A stretch of 64,000 nt of DNA. Source: Oceanospirillales bacterium. Its GTDB lineage: Bacteria; Pseudomonadota; Gammaproteobacteria; Pseudomonadales; Endozoicomonadaceae. The notes below the pieces were generated by a model that saw only the letters and a list, made by a program, of their open reading frames with translations, was not told the DNA's origin and searched no databases. The DNA lies in NCBI GenBank assembly GCA_004762125.1, contig SIHQ01000012.1, forward strand, positions 62,001 to 126,000. The letters run 5' to 3'. The position numbers were made by a program, and so were the translations under genes. Every line of letters begins with the position of its first letter. The stretch's first letter is position 1. Positions 18,027-28,121 of the stretch are shown here, piece by piece.

Positions 18027-18737
18027 TTGGCTCAGAAGAAGACTAGTGTAGTATTTTTTGATCTTGAATATTATGTTCCGGAAGAGGGGCGAAGCAGGCA
18101 GGGATTGGCTTACAATCCGTGGGATTCCGAATCCCTGTTTTTGGGTGGCTGCTTTATGTCTGCATCAGCCAGTCACGACCTTCATGATGAGATGGATGAC
18201 TACACCCCTAAGATAGATGCCTTTTGGTTATGGAATTACGAGTCAGAGGCGGCATTGGTAGAAGCTGTTTTCAGCTATCTGTGTCAGCTTGCAGAAGAGA
18301 AGAACTTTAATGGTAGTCGAAGAGTCTCTCCATTGTTGTGTGGGATTGGCATTACTCACTCAGATCTGCCAGTGCTGCTAAGTCTGTTCAAGCGCTATGG
18401 TTTGCTCAGCGATTCAAGTGCCTTTGTATTTCAAAATCGTTTCCGCTCTCTGGATTTGTCTCAGCTTGCTGTCGCTATGTTCAACAACACGACAGGTTTT
18501 CTTTACCCAAAAGCGAAAAACACCATTCTGTCGAAATACACTCCGGACACTTTGTTTGAAAGTGGTCGTGAGGTCTGGTCTCTTTATGATCAGAAAAAGC
18601 ACCGGACTATAGAAGAGCGAGTGGTTGAAGAAATTGTCTGCACCCATCGCAGCTACGTAGGCATGCTTGGCGATATTCGTCACTTGAAGGCTCTGGAGCA
18701 GGATGACAGAGAACTTCGACAGAAATATAAGGCCTGA
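18027..18737 (+). CDS. Uncharacterised protein with a 3'-5' exonuclease-like (RNase H fold) pattern
   Basis: 236 residues, start TTG with GAGG six bases upstream. An N-terminal FFDLEYYVPEEGRS segment carries the D-x-E pair of DEDD exonucleases. A middle GIGITHSDLPVLLSLFKRYGL and a following RSLDLSQLA resemble the second and third exonuclease motifs. The C-terminal motif is unclear. I would call it a probable DEDD-type nuclease or a degenerate relative; substrate and role are unknown. It follows pncB by about 60 bases and ends in its own terminator. Confidence 0.6.
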   Translation: MAQKKTSVVFFDLEYYVPEEGRSRQGLAYNPWDSESLFLGGCFMSASASHDLHDEMDDYTPKIDAFWLWNYESEAALVEAVFSYLCQLAEEKNFNGSRRVSPLLCGIGITHSDLPVLLSLFKRYGLLSDSSAFVFQNRFRSLDLSQLAVAMFNNTTGFLYPKAKNTILSKYTPDTLFESGREVWSLYDQKKHRTIEERVVEEIVCTHRSYVGMLGDIRHLKALEQDDRELRQKYKA

Positions 18738-18751
18738 TAACGGCCTTTTTT
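18729..18751 (+). terminator. Intrinsic terminator overlapping the stop of the exonuclease-like gene
   Basis: Stem AAGGCC / GGCCTT with a seven-base loop and a T-run. The stop codon (18735-18737) lies in the loop. Confidence 0.75.
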
Positions 18752-18816
18752 AGAGCAGTTAGAAGCCTCCTGATACAGCAATAATGACTGGAAAAACAAT
18801 TTATTAAAGCTGGTGG

Positions 18817-18845
18817 TTGACGACCCCCTCGGTTTTATGGAAAAT
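18817..18845 (+). promoter_or_regulatory. Candidate promoter of the SRP RNA
   Basis: TTGACG (18817-18822), a 17-base spacer, and GAAAAT (18840-18845). Transcription from it would include a perfect hairpin CAGACG-AAA-CGTCTG (18856-18870) just before the mature RNA. Confidence 0.4.
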
Positions 18846-18875
18846 GCGCTGCATCCAGACGAAACGTCTGTTTGT

Positions 18876-18987
18876 GGTGGGCCTTGTCGGTCCCTTCGCA
18901 ATGATCAGCTATGAACTCCGCCAGGCCCGGAAGGGAGCAACGGTAGTAGTGACATCATGTGCCGAGGTGTGGCTGGCAAGGTTTACC
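18876..18987 (+). ncRNA. ffs: 4.5S RNA of the signal recognition particle
   Basis: The conserved apical region is present: CCAGGCCCGGAAGGGAGCAA, with the GGAA tetraloop and the asymmetric internal loops that bind Ffh. The terminal stem closes with GTGGGCCTT (18877-18885) against AAGGTTTAC (18978-18986), allowing G-U pairs. Length is about 112 nt, like E. coli 4.5S RNA. The gene lies before dnaX-ybaB-recR, a neighbourhood seen in other gammaproteobacteria. Ends are placed by stem pairing, within a few bases. Confidence 0.93.
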
Positions 18988-19154
18988 TCCATTACTTAAG
19001 AACATGGCTTGTTCAAGTCATCTCAATGTTCTATATCAAATTTGCTACCAAATATTGTCAAACCACCTTCTTTATTGTGTGGTGATTCGTGCAATCTTCA
19101 TTCTTCTTGGTTAGCATAGAGTTTTCCTTATTTTACCGGTGCTAAAGCTTTTCA

Positions 19155-21197
19155 ATGAGCTATCAGGTTCTTGCGCGCAAGTGGCGACCACGCTCTTTTC
19201 AAGAGCTGGTGGGTCAATCTCATGTACTACAGGCGTTGGTTAATGCTCTTGACCAGGATCGTCTTCATCATGCCTATCTGTTTACCGGTACTCGAGGTGT
19301 CGGTAAAACCACTATTGCCCGAATTCTAGCCAAATGCCTGAATTGTGAGCAGGGTGTGAGCTCGACGCCTTGTGGTGAGTGTGCCGCATGCAATGAGATC
19401 AATGACGGTCGTTTTGTTGATCTGATTGAAGTGGATGCCGCTTCCCGAACCAAGGTGGAAGACACTAGGGAATTACTGGATAACGTTCAGTACGCACCCA
19501 CTCGAGGACGTTTTAAGGTGTATCTCATTGATGAGGTGCACATGCTGTCGGCACACAGTTTTAATGCTCTGCTAAAAACTTTGGAAGAGCCGCCTCCCCA
19601 TGTGAAATTCCTGCTGGCGACGACTGATCCCCAGAAACTACCGGTGACTATTCTTTCCCGTTGCTTGCAGTTTTGTTTGAAGAATATGACGCCGGAGCGC
19701 ATCGTAGGTCACCTGGAAAATGTTCTTGGCCAGGAAACCATTAGCTTTGAGACCCAAGCGCTCTGGCAGTTAGCTCGTGCTGCTGATGGCAGTATGCGTG
19801 ATGCTCTCAGTTTGACGGATCAGGCCATTGCTTTCGGGAATGGCCGAGTGAACGAACTGGAAGTCAGTTCTATGCTCGGTACTATCGATCAGGGGCAAGT
19901 AATGAAGATGATCACTGCTCTTGCTGCTGGGCAGGCGCCTGCTGTACTTTCTGCGGTTTCCGAGCTTGCTGAACATGCGCCGGATTTTTCAGCGGTACTG
20001 GATGACATGTTGTCCATGTTGCACAGAATAGCCATTGCTCAAGCTGTGCCGGATGCCGTTGATAACAGTCAGGGAGATCGGGAACAAGTGTTACAACTGG
20101 CTTCCGGAATGATGGCTGAGGATGTCCAGCTTTATTACCAGGTAGGTTTGGTAGGTAAGCGTGATTTGCCTCTGGCTCCTGACTCTCGCGGTGGTTTTGA
20201 AATGGCTCTGCTGAGAATGCTGGCTTTTCGTCCCGAGCCTGTGATGGTTCAGGGCGCTGTCGGCAGAAGGGAGCAAAGTGAAGCGGCTGCAATCACAGTC
20301 ATTGAATCAGCGCCACCTGAAAGCGAACCTGAGCCTGTCGTCCATCAATCGGTTCAGACGTCAGTTGTATCAGAAACGGTTGAAACCACCGTTGTAGGTG
20401 AAATACGGCCTGTTTTTGAGCCAGTCCCAATCGATTTGGCTGTAACGGTAGAAACACCGAGACACGAAAACCCTCTGCCTGAAGATTTTTCACCTTCCCC
20501 TTCACCAGCACCAGCTCCGGCTGTTGAAACGGTTGTCGGTGAGGAGTCAAAATCGCTGGTTGAAATGACTCCGGCGAATGTCCATGACTTGCCTCCCATT
20601 GATGCCTGTCAGGATTCTTACTCTGTAGAGTTAGAGTCAGAGCCTCGGCAGGAAGTTGCTCAACCTCCGGCATCGACCTATGAAGCTTATGCGGCTAAAG
20701 CGCAGCAGGAAACGTTAAACAAGCCTGATGATGCTCCTGTAGCGTTAGTAGAAGTCGAACCCGAGCCCATTGTAGAGGGTGAGAAAGTCTCTCTGGCGGA
20801 TCTTGATACGGGTAGCTGGATTCCAGTCTTCCGTAGTTTGCCTTTGGCAGGTGTAACTCGAACAATCGCATCCCATTGTGAATATTTGTCGCACTCATCA
20901 GGAAGAATTAGCCTGAGGCTCGACAGCCAGCGCAGTACGCTCTACAACGACACTCATCGTGAACGGGCAGAAAAAGCGCTGTCTGATTATTTTGAACAGC
21001 CACTCCGCCTTTCTGTAGAAATCGATGTGGCAGAAAGTGAAACTCCGGCGGCCTGGCGTGAGCGGAAAATTCGTGAGCGGCTGCAGGAAGCCAGATACAG
21101 TATTTTTAACGACAGTCATGTTCAGTCGCTGGTAGAGCGATTTTCCGGTGTGGTGCTTGAAAATAGCATCAAGCCCATTGGAAATGTAATCAAGTAA
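19155..21197 (+). CDS. dnaX: DNA polymerase III subunits gamma/tau
   Basis: 680 residues. The clamp-loader ATPase occupies the first 370: Walker [15 protein letters not shown], the Cys4 zinc module (CLNC, CGECAAC), Walker [10 protein letters not shown], and the SRC motif (LSRCLQF). A long Pro/Glu/Val-rich linker (about 380-550) precedes the C-terminal tau domain V that binds the alpha subunit. I see no A-rich AAAAAAG slippery heptamer in the expected region, so the short gamma form may not be made by the E. coli mechanism. It heads the dnaX-ybaB-recR operon. Confidence 0.96.
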   Translation: MSYQVLARKWRPRSFQELVGQSHVLQALVNALDQDRLHHAYLFTGTRGVGKTTIARILAKCLNCEQGVSSTPCGECAACNEINDGRFVDLIEVDAASRTKVEDTRELLDNVQYAPTRGRFKVYLIDEVHMLSAHSFNALLKTLEEPPPHVKFLLATTDPQKLPVTILSRCLQFCLKNMTPERIVGHLENVLGQETISFETQALWQLARAADGSMRDALSLTDQAIAFGNGRVNELEVSSMLGTIDQGQVMKMITALAAGQAPAVLSAVSELAEHAPDFSAVLDDMLSMLHRIAIAQAVPDAVDNSQGDREQVLQLASGMMAEDVQLYYQVGLVGKRDLPLAPDSRGGFEMALLRMLAFRPEPVMVQGAVGRREQSEAAAITVIESAPPESEPEPVVHQSVQTSVVSETVETTVVGEIRPVFEPVPIDLAVTVETPRHENPLPEDFSPSPSPAPAPAVETVVGEESKSLVEMTPANVHDLPPIDACQDSYSVELESEPRQEVAQPPASTYEAYAAKAQQETLNKPDDAPVALVEVEPEPIVEGEKVSLADLDTGSWIPVFRSLPLAGVTRTIASHCEYLSHSSGRISLRLDSQRSTLYNDTHRERAEKALSDYFEQPLRLSVEIDVAESETPAAWRERKIRERLQEARYSIFNDSHVQSLVERFSGVVLENSIKPIGNVIK

Positions 21198-21229
21198 AGC
21201 TGTCACCTTGTGAACTTAGAGGAATTGTT

Positions 21230-21562
21230 ATGTTTGGTGGTAAAGGTGGTATGGGTAACCTGATGAAGCAGGCCCAGAAGATGCAAGAAGACATGCAGAA
21301 GGCTCAGGAAGAGCTGGCCAATGCTGAAGTGACCGGTGAGTCCGGCGCAGGTCTTGTGAAAATCACTATGACGGGCCGTCATGATGTCAAGCGTGTCGAG
21401 ATTGACGACAGCCTGATGACAGAAGACAAGGAAATGTTGGAAGACCTGATGGCTGCTGCAGTGAACGATGCTGTTCGTAAAGTAGAAGAGAACAGCAAAG
21501 ATAAGATGGGCGATCTGACTTCGGGTATGGCTCTTCCTCCCGGTTTTAAAATGCCGTTCTGA
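21230..21562 (+). CDS. Nucleoid-associated protein, YbaB/EbfC family
   Basis: 110 residues beginning [19 protein letters not shown], the family hallmark, with a central [15 protein letters not shown] strand pair and a short Gly/Pro-rich tail. It forms dimers that bind DNA. An AGAGGA-type ribosome-binding site precedes the ATG. It sits between dnaX and recR, its normal position in this class. Confidence 0.95.
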   Translation: MFGGKGGMGNLMKQAQKMQEDMQKAQEELANAEVTGESGAGLVKITMTGRHDVKRVEIDDSLMTEDKEMLEDLMAAAVNDAVRKVEENSKDKMGDLTSGMALPPGFKMPF

Positions 21563-21598
21563 TCAATCCTGTAAAGCTGAAGAGTAAGCTGGAGAGTT

Positions 21599-22198
21599 AT
21601 GTTCAGTCCTTTAATCACGGAATTGATGGATGCGTTGCGATGTCTGCCCGGAGTTGGGCCGAGATCATCTCAGCGCATGGCTCTACAACTGTTAGAGCAT
21701 GACCGGAAAGGTGGTAGGCGACTGGCCGAGGCTCTTTCTGCTGCGGTAGAAGGTGTCGGTCGTTGCAAGCAGTGTCGCACATTGTGTGAAACCGATCTTT
21801 GTCAGATCTGCAGTCACGCAGGGCGCGACAGAACTATGCTCTGTGTTGTTGAAACACCATCGGATGTTGTCGCACTGGAGCAGGCTGGTGGATATTCTGG
21901 CTGTTACTTTGTGTTGATGGGGCATTTGTCACCTATTGATGGCATTGGGCCGGATGATATTGGTATTACGGAGTTAATGGCTCGAGTATCTGAATATCAG
22001 GTCAAGGAAGTCATTCTGGCGACTAACCCTACTGTAGAAGGTGAGGCAACGGCTCACTATATTGCTGAAGGGCTTAATGAGAAGGGCGTTGATGCTACTC
22101 GCATTGCCCACGGCGTACCGTTGGGTGGAGAGCTGGAATATGTCGACGGCGGCACTCTAGCTCACGCCTTAGCGGGTAGAAGAAAGCTGGAACTCTAG
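21599..22198 (+). CDS. recR: Recombination protein RecR
   Basis: 199 residues with the expected order: N-terminal helix-hairpin-helix ([20 protein letters not shown]), a Cys4 zinc finger ([16 protein letters not shown]), a Toprim domain starting [14 protein letters not shown], and a C-terminal Walker-B-like [16 protein letters not shown]. It acts with RecO and RecF to load RecA at gaps. Last gene of the operon, followed by a strong terminator. Confidence 0.96.
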   Translation: MFSPLITELMDALRCLPGVGPRSSQRMALQLLEHDRKGGRRLAEALSAAVEGVGRCKQCRTLCETDLCQICSHAGRDRTMLCVVETPSDVVALEQAGGYSGCYFVLMGHLSPIDGIGPDDIGITELMARVSEYQVKEVILATNPTVEGEATAHYIAEGLNEKGVDATRIAHGVPLGGELEYVDGGTLAHALAGRRKLEL

Positions 22199-22220
22199 AG
22201 TTTTTTACTTCAGTGATTGA

Positions 22221-22251
22221 AAAAAATGGCGCCTGTTTGGCGCCTTTTTTT
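22221..22251. terminator. Terminator between convergent recR and nhaD
   Basis: GGCGCC-TGTTT-GGCGCC flanked by an A-run on the left and seven T on the right, so it can work in both directions. Confidence 0.85.
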
Positions 22252-22289
22252 ATTATGAAAATACAGCACTCTATGAGCTGCTTGTAGTA

Positions 22290-23537
22290 TCAACCGTAGA
22301 TCTGGTGAGCCAGTAATAGCGTAATAGCGTAGCCGATGGCGTAACTGATCGTCAGCATGGGTACATATTTCAGATAGCTGACAAAGGTGAGTTCTTTAAC
22401 CTTGCTCATGGCAATAATGCCTGAGGCTGAACCAATCACCAGTAGAGATCCTCCAACACCTACCGCGTAAGTCAGACCCAACCATTCGGGTGTTGTCAGG
22501 TCAGGGTTAGCTTTCAGGAGAGCGGCGGTCAGAGGTACGTTATCCAGTAAAGCAGAGCCGGCTCCGGCAAAGAAGTTGGATACATTCGGGTTAAAGCTGG
22601 CGTATGCGCTAGTCAGAAGATCCAGTGTGCCAATCTCTTTTAGCATGCCTACTAATAGTAAAATTCCGAGGAAGAAGAGCAGAGTATCGAACTCAACCTG
22701 GCGAATATATTCCAGCATTCGAAGTTCTTCTTTATCACTGCGGAAACAGTGGCCAACCAGGAACATGATGGAGAGTCCGGTCAGGAAAGTCAGCACTGGT
22801 GGAATACCGAAGAGCATATTCAGCACCATGGTCATAATAATAGTGGTAAAGAAAATGCCAGCGATGATCAAATCAATGGTCTGAACCTGTCGTTCAACAG
22901 GCGTCGTAGTCACTTCACCTTTAGCGTTCATGGAGAACATGACAGCCAGTAGCATGACACTGATGGCGGCAGGTACGAACAAAATCAATAATTCAGACAT
23001 TTTCAGGTGGCCACCAAGAAAAATCATCAGTGTGGTGACATCACCGGTGATTAGGGCAACACCGCCAGAGTTCACAGCAAAGATGATGAGCACTGACATT
23101 CGGCGCCGCATCCGTTTATCCAGTTCGAAAGTGGTCAGTAGCCCCAGTGATACCAGTGTTGCAGTTACGTTATCGCAGATGGCAGAAAGTATCAGGGAAA
23201 ACAGAGCGACCTGAATCATCAGCATTCTGACAGACACTTTCCGGGGAAACAGTTTCTGAACGAGAATCTGAATCATGCCTTTGGCGTTGAGGTAAGCAAC
23301 AAAAGTCATGGTTGACATAAGAAACAACCAGAGAGTAGCAATTTCCAGCAGGTTTTCGTTCAATTGATGTTCAACCAACTTCTCTGCAGAAGGTGAGTCG
23401 GCAGCAATGAACAGAGTGATCCAGGCAATACAGCCAAGGAATAGAGTGGTTTTGGCCTTATTGAGGTGCGTCACTTCCTCTAAAACAATACTCAACAGAG
23501 CCAGTATGGCCAGTGAGATAAGAAAAGCATGTAGCAT
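22290..23537 (-). CDS. nhaD: Sodium/proton antiporter NhaD
   Basis: 415 residues with about 12 membrane segments. NhaD landmarks include LSAICDNVTATLVSLGLL and FAVNSGGVALITGDVTTLMIFLGG, plus the second half-repeat SALLDNVPLTAALLKANPD. The paired D-N-V and D-N-V-P motifs belong to the ion-transporter superfamily discontinuous helices. NhaD expels sodium in exchange for protons and is common in marine and haloalkaliphilic bacteria. The gene stands alone between terminators. Confidence 0.92.
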   Translation of the reverse strand: MLHAFLISLAILALLSIVLEEVTHLNKAKTTLFLGCIAWITLFIAADSPSAEKLVEHQLNENLLEIATLWLFLMSTMTFVAYLNAKGMIQILVQKLFPRKVSVRMLMIQVALFSLILSAICDNVTATLVSLGLLTTFELDKRMRRRMSVLIIFAVNSGGVALITGDVTTLMIFLGGHLKMSELLILFVPAAISVMLLAVMFSMNAKGEVTTTPVERQVQTIDLIIAGIFFTTIIMTMVLNMLFGIPPVLTFLTGLSIMFLVGHCFRSDKEELRMLEYIRQVEFDTLLFFLGILLLVGMLKEIGTLDLLTSAYASFNPNVSNFFAGAGSALLDNVPLTAALLKANPDLTTPEWLGLTYAVGVGGSLLVIGSASGIIAMSKVKELTFVSYLKYVPMLTISYAIGYAITLLLAHQIYG

Positions 23538-23601
23538 TGGTAGTTGTCCATGGGCCGGATTGAGTTCCGGGATATTGTTGTTGATGTTCAGTATATTAGA
23601 G

Positions 23602-23640
23602 CCAATAAAAAGCCGACGCTATGTGTCGGCTTTTTATTGG
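23602..23640 (-). terminator. Strong terminator after gsk
   Basis: A perfect 16-bp stem, CCAATAAAAAGCCGAC (23602-23617) and its complement (23625-23640), around a seven-base loop. On the minus strand the AAAAA becomes the T-run after gsk. Confidence 0.88.
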
Positions 23641-23668
23641 CAAATTATTATTGGCAAATTATTATTGG
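23634..23668. repeat. 14-bp tandem repeat next to the terminator
   Basis: TTATTGGCAAATTA occurs two and a half times. The first copy overlaps the outer end of the terminator arm, and the last ends three bases from the gsk stop. Confidence 0.85.
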
Positions 23669-23671
23669 ATG

Positions 23672-24970
23672 TTACCGCTCCCAATAGCTCTCTTCCAGAG
23701 AATCTTCTTGCTCAGGCAAGGCTCTGGATAAGCGAGGTGAACTCTGGGCTAGAACTTCATAGCTAACTCGGTTGGCGTATTTGCAAACCTGAGAGAAAGA
23801 AGAGTATGTCAGCCAGGACTTCTTGTGTTTGCTGGAAGTAGGCAGCACTTGACGGTGGAAATGGTTAGCAGCCAGATCATGGAGTACTGCAGCTAAAGCA
23901 CCGTCACCGGCACCATTGGTATTCTTGATTTTGTCCGGGCCACCCATATAAGGGTTGATATGAGAATAAACCTTCAAAGGTTCGTCACACTCATTCTTGA
24001 GCAGAGGGCGGCTGAATTCATAGCGGTTGTAGTCAGTGACGCCGGCAGAAATCAATGGATTGTCGGTTTCTCTCGCCATGGATTCTTCGGTGTAACCGGA
24101 GATATAGAGTCCTTCAGGACCTGCCGTCAGCAGAATCATATCAGCCAGCTCCAGAGCTGCTTTACTAGCCAGTAGAGGGTCTGACTTTTCAGTTAGAGCC
24201 AGAGCTTCTTCTTCATTCATGGCCACTAGTGTGACGTAGTCACGGATGAACTGACTTAACCGTTCTCTAATAGCAGTGACCAGCGAGTAGGTGCCAAGGG
24301 TCAGTAGTACAGGAATGTCATGTTTCTTGGCCAGACTGGCAGCCTTGATAGTGGCCTGATAGATCGGTTGGCTTTCATCTCCCAGAGTGTATGCGCAGAG
24401 CACCAGGGCGGAGCTGCCTTTGATGATGTCCTCGGAGATGTATTCCGGAGACAGATTATTCATCAGTCCGGGGCTGATACCGAAAGTACGTTCGCCATCC
24501 GGTGTAATCAGTGTGTAGCAGCGACCAATAGGACCATCAACGGGTTGGAGTTGGGCCAGGTCAACTTTGGAACTGGTATTGCAGAGATAACCGTAAGAGT
24601 AATCGCCAACTCGAATATTCTGGCTCATTACACCGAATTGGACAGATCTGTCATCTGCCAGAATCGAGTAATTGTGCAGGGTGTTGCCAATGGTGCCGCC
24701 AGCATATTGGTTATCAATCAATTTCTGGTTGGAAAGAAAGTGGTAGAGCTGGTTGGCAGTATCATTGTCTATCAGCTGGGAGGCGGCTTTCGCGAGCCCA
24801 AAATCTGCCAGAACTGAGTCGTCTACATGGGCATAGATGTCAACGATGTTTTGGTCAATGCCACAGACGTAAGTGTTGGTATGACCAAAGCTCATACTCT
24901 CGCGGTCAAAACGATTGTCGGCATTAACTGGGAAGTAGTGTTTGATTTTTCTTCGGCCGGGAAACTTCAT
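23672..24970 (-). CDS. gsk: Inosine-guanosine kinase
   Basis: 432 residues, nearly the length of E. coli Gsk (434), with a very similar start (MKFPGRRKIKHYFPVNA) and end (DSLEESYWER). PfkB-family features are clear: AGGTIGNTLHNYS in the nucleoside site and NTNGAGDGALAAVL with the catalytic Asp near the C-terminus. It phosphorylates inosine and guanosine to the monophosphates in purine salvage. Single-gene unit. Confidence 0.95.
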   Translation of the reverse strand: MKFPGRRKIKHYFPVNADNRFDRESMSFGHTNTYVCGIDQNIVDIYAHVDDSVLADFGLAKAASQLIDNDTANQLYHFLSNQKLIDNQYAGGTIGNTLHNYSILADDRSVQFGVMSQNIRVGDYSYGYLCNTSSKVDLAQLQPVDGPIGRCYTLITPDGERTFGISPGLMNNLSPEYISEDIIKGSSALVLCAYTLGDESQPIYQATIKAASLAKKHDIPVLLTLGTYSLVTAIRERLSQFIRDYVTLVAMNEEEALALTEKSDPLLASKAALELADMILLTAGPEGLYISGYTEESMARETDNPLISAGVTDYNRYEFSRPLLKNECDEPLKVYSHINPYMGGPDKIKNTNGAGDGALAAVLHDLAANHFHRQVLPTSSKHKKSWLTYSSFSQVCKYANRVSYEVLAQSSPRLSRALPEQEDSLEESYWER

Positions 24971-25248
24971 GGCGCCATCGCAGAATGGTTGATTCAGATG
25001 GCCGCGGATTATTGTTCAAAATCTTTACAATTGCTATGCGTAGATATCCATTCATCTATTAACCGCTTCCTGGTTAATAATAGAAAGAACAAATCTTATC
25101 AAAAATGCAGACGGTGAAGATCAAGGAAGCCTGTCTGACGTCGAAAAATGTAAAGGCCGGTAAAAGAAGTATCAAAGTTTTCTCTACTATGGTTCTTAGA
25201 TTATTACAGGCATAATGTTTTGAGCCTTTATCGAGGTGTGGAATATAT

Positions 25249-28053
25249 ATGGTAATAAAGCACGTTTCTCTGGTTGCCGGAATCCTGGCAACAGTGCTGT
25301 TAGGTGGGTGTACGTTGACTGCAGAACGGGAATCAATGGATAAAACCAGCCAGGTTGTAATCAAGAGTCCGGCGGACGACAGGGACTATCGTTATCTTAC
25401 TCTTGATAATGGTATGAAAGCTCTGCTGATTTCCGATCCGGATGCTGACAAGGCGGCAGCTGCCGTGGATGTCAATGTTGGTAGCTGGCAGGACCCTGAT
25501 AATCGCCTGGGACTGGCTCACTTTCTTGAACACATGTTGTTTCTGGGTAATGCAAAATATCCGGAAGTAGACAGTTACTTCAAGTTCATTCGGGCCAATG
25601 GTGGCAGTGCCAATGCTTATACGGCCAATACTCGCACCAATTATTTCTTCGATATCAACAGTGATCAGTTGCAACCTGCGCTTGATAAGTTGGCGCAGTT
25701 TTTTGTTTCACCCAGTCTTGATCCCGAGTACGTAGAGCGTGAACGAAATGCTGTCGATTCCGAGTATAAGCTTCATGCCAAGGAAGACAGTTGGCGTTTG
25801 CTGATTGCCCAGAATGCCACCTCCAATCCAGATCACCCCAAGAGCCGGTTTAATATAGGCAGCCTTGAAACACTCGAAAATAAAGACGGTGTGTCTCTAT
25901 GGAAAGATCTCAAGACTTTCTATGACCGCTACTATGTTGCCAGCAATATCGGTGTTGTGATCTATGGCAAGGAACCTGTCAGTACACTGGAGCAGTGGCT
26001 GAAGGAGTCATTCAAAGGCGTTCCTGGTGGTGAACAGATTCATGCGAGTACCGGAAAAGCGCCTTATAGCCCTGAACAAATGGGAGTACGGATCAATCTT
26101 GAGCCTTTAAAAGATACCCGTATTCTGTCGCTGACTTTCCCTATGGCCAGCCAGTACCACCTTTATCGTAAGAAGTCCCTTGGCTATCTTGCCCGAATTC
26201 TGGGGTATGAAGGTGAGGGTAGCCTACACAGTTACCTCAAAAAACGGGGATTGATCGAGTCGCTGGCGGCCTACTCTAATGATGTACCTAACGAGTACAG
26301 TGAGTTTAATGTTCGCATGGAGCTGACCGAGTCTGGAATGGACCAGATGAATGAGATTACAGCTCTTGTGTTTGATTATCTCAACCTGATACGCGACCAG
26401 GGTATTCAACAGTGGATGTATGAAGAGAGTGGTAGAATTGCCAATCTGGGTTTCCGTTATCAGGAAGATTTTAATCCGCAATCGACTGTTTCCGGCTTAG
26501 CCAGCAGAATTCATGACATTCCGGCCAGTGATATTCTCAATGCCAACTACCTCTATGAAGAGTTTGATCCTGAGCTGATTGCTGAGCTGTTAGCAGAGAT
26601 GACTCCGGATCGTTTACGGCAGACAATTATTGCTCAAGGGTTGAAGACGAATAAAGTGGAGCCCTATTTTGGCACTCGCTACAGTATTCAGCCGTTGAAC
26701 TCTGAACTCAAAAAACGATTGTCGAAATCAGAGAGTCACGCTGAACTGGCTATTCCCAAGCCCAATAGTTTTGTTGCAACAGATCTTGAGCTTAGAGCAA
26801 GTGAGACAGAGCAGATTCCGGTAAAGCTGGTTGATAAGCCCGGATTTACACTCTGGAATATGACAGATAACAGTTTTGAAGTTCCCAGAGCTAATATCAA
26901 AATAAAGATCTCTACCGACAAGGCTTCTGATACAGCGGAAGATATTGTTCTTCTGCAACTCTATCGCGCACTGCTGTCCCGAAGCCTGAATGAGTTTGGC
27001 TATCCTGCTCGGGAAGCTGGCCTGCATTATGGTTTGTCTACTAACCGTGAAGGGTTGGCTATTGCATTGTCCGGTTACCAGGATAAGCAGGGCCTTCTGT
27101 TGAAGAAAATCCTTGATGCGGTTCAAAAATTCAAACCCCGTGAAGTCGATTTTGAACAGGAACGTGATCTTCTCGCGCGAAGGATTCGTAACCGCCAGTA
27201 TCAGCCGCCTTATCGTTTGGCTATGGACATCATGAGTCAGGAGCTGTTTCCGAGAAACCTTGATGATGATGCAGTACTGGCTGCAGCTGGGACGGTTAGC
27301 CTTCAAAAGCTGCAGGCTTATGCCGTCGACTTTTATGATGCTATTCACGTATCCATGTTGGTACACGGCAACTTTAGTCAGCAAGAAGCCAGTGAGTTGG
27401 GCGTCCTAGTGGATCGAGGTCTGCTTAATGATGGAAACAGAGTCGACGCTTTCAGGCAGCCGTTTAATATTCTGGATGATACGAACGAAACCGTAGATAA
27501 CGAGTTTCAACACAATGACTCTGTCTATGTCAGTTATTTTCAGCGACCGGAGACCACTCATCGAAGCAGAGCTATTTATTCTCTATTGGGTCGGCTTCTG
27601 GCTACGCCTTTTGCCAGTGAACTGCGTACGAAGCAACAGTTAGGGTATGTCGTCTTTGCCAGTGCTCGTCCCATTGAGCGTCATCCAGGCCTGATATTTG
27701 TTGTTCAGTCCCCAGTGCTTGGGCCGGATGGGATAGCGGAAAAAGTGGACGGTTTTCTTCAAAGCCAAATTAAAAGAATGAAGGCGCTGTCTGATCAAGA
27801 GCTGGAACAGTATCGTCAGGGGCTTATTGGTGATCTTACTAAAAAGGATGCCAACCTGGATGAGCGCAGTGGTCGATTCTGGCAGATACTTGATGGACAC
27901 GAGTCCGGTTTTGATTTCCATGAAAAAATTGCTGCTGAAGTAAGAAGAGTAGAAGTGACAGACATCCAGATCGCTCTGGATATTATTCTTCAGGACAAAG
28001 GTCGTTTAACCATTTTTGGTGAGGGCCAGTCAGAAAAATCTGATCCTGCATGA
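25249..28053 (+). CDS. M16 family zinc protease, pitrilysin/insulinase-like lipoprotein
   Basis: 934 residues. A lipobox (LLGGC, Cys near residue 24) indicates a lipid anchor. The inverted zinc motif HFLEH (His91, Glu94, His95) and the downstream ERNAVDSEY Glu complete the metal site. Further landmarks are GGSANAYTANTRTNYFF and a C-terminal inactive half with TKQQLGYVVFASARP, which shapes the closed chamber. This is the full-length two-half layout of protease III (PtrA), which degrades small peptides in the periplasm. E. coli PtrA is soluble, so the lipobox is a difference. GAGG precedes the ATG. Confidence 0.9.
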   Translation: MVIKHVSLVAGILATVLLGGCTLTAERESMDKTSQVVIKSPADDRDYRYLTLDNGMKALLISDPDADKAAAAVDVNVGSWQDPDNRLGLAHFLEHMLFLGNAKYPEVDSYFKFIRANGGSANAYTANTRTNYFFDINSDQLQPALDKLAQFFVSPSLDPEYVERERNAVDSEYKLHAKEDSWRLLIAQNATSNPDHPKSRFNIGSLETLENKDGVSLWKDLKTFYDRYYVASNIGVVIYGKEPVSTLEQWLKESFKGVPGGEQIHASTGKAPYSPEQMGVRINLEPLKDTRILSLTFPMASQYHLYRKKSLGYLARILGYEGEGSLHSYLKKRGLIESLAAYSNDVPNEYSEFNVRMELTESGMDQMNEITALVFDYLNLIRDQGIQQWMYEESGRIANLGFRYQEDFNPQSTVSGLASRIHDIPASDILNANYLYEEFDPELIAELLAEMTPDRLRQTIIAQGLKTNKVEPYFGTRYSIQPLNSELKKRLSKSESHAELAIPKPNSFVATDLELRASETEQIPVKLVDKPGFTLWNMTDNSFEVPRANIKIKISTDKASDTAEDIVLLQLYRALLSRSLNEFGYPAREAGLHYGLSTNREGLAIALSGYQDKQGLLLKKILDAVQKFKPREVDFEQERDLLARRIRNRQYQPPYRLAMDIMSQELFPRNLDDDAVLAAAGTVSLQKLQAYAVDFYDAIHVSMLVHGNFSQQEASELGVLVDRGLLNDGNRVDAFRQPFNILDDTNETVDNEFQHNDSVYVSYFQRPETTHRSRAIYSLLGRLLATPFASELRTKQQLGYVVFASARPIERHPGLIFVVQSPVLGPDGIAEKVDGFLQSQIKRMKALSDQELEQYRQGLIGDLTKKDANLDERSGRFWQILDGHESGFDFHEKIAAEVRRVEVTDIQIALDIILQDKGRLTIFGEGQSEKSDPA

Positions 28054-28085
28054 CTCTTCTACTATTAAGCTAAGTTGATACAGCA

Positions 28086-28121
28086 AAGCCCCTGACTGGT
28101 TATTCAGTCAGGGGCTTTTTT
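28086..28121 (+). terminator. Terminator after the M16 protease
   Basis: A 12-bp stem AAGCCCCTGACT / AGTCAGGGGCTT with an eight-base loop and a T-run. Confidence 0.9.

Noticed and set aside
20299-20673. Long minus-strand ORFs inside dnaX.
   Set aside because: They shadow the Pro/Glu-rich linker of dnaX and have no start signals.
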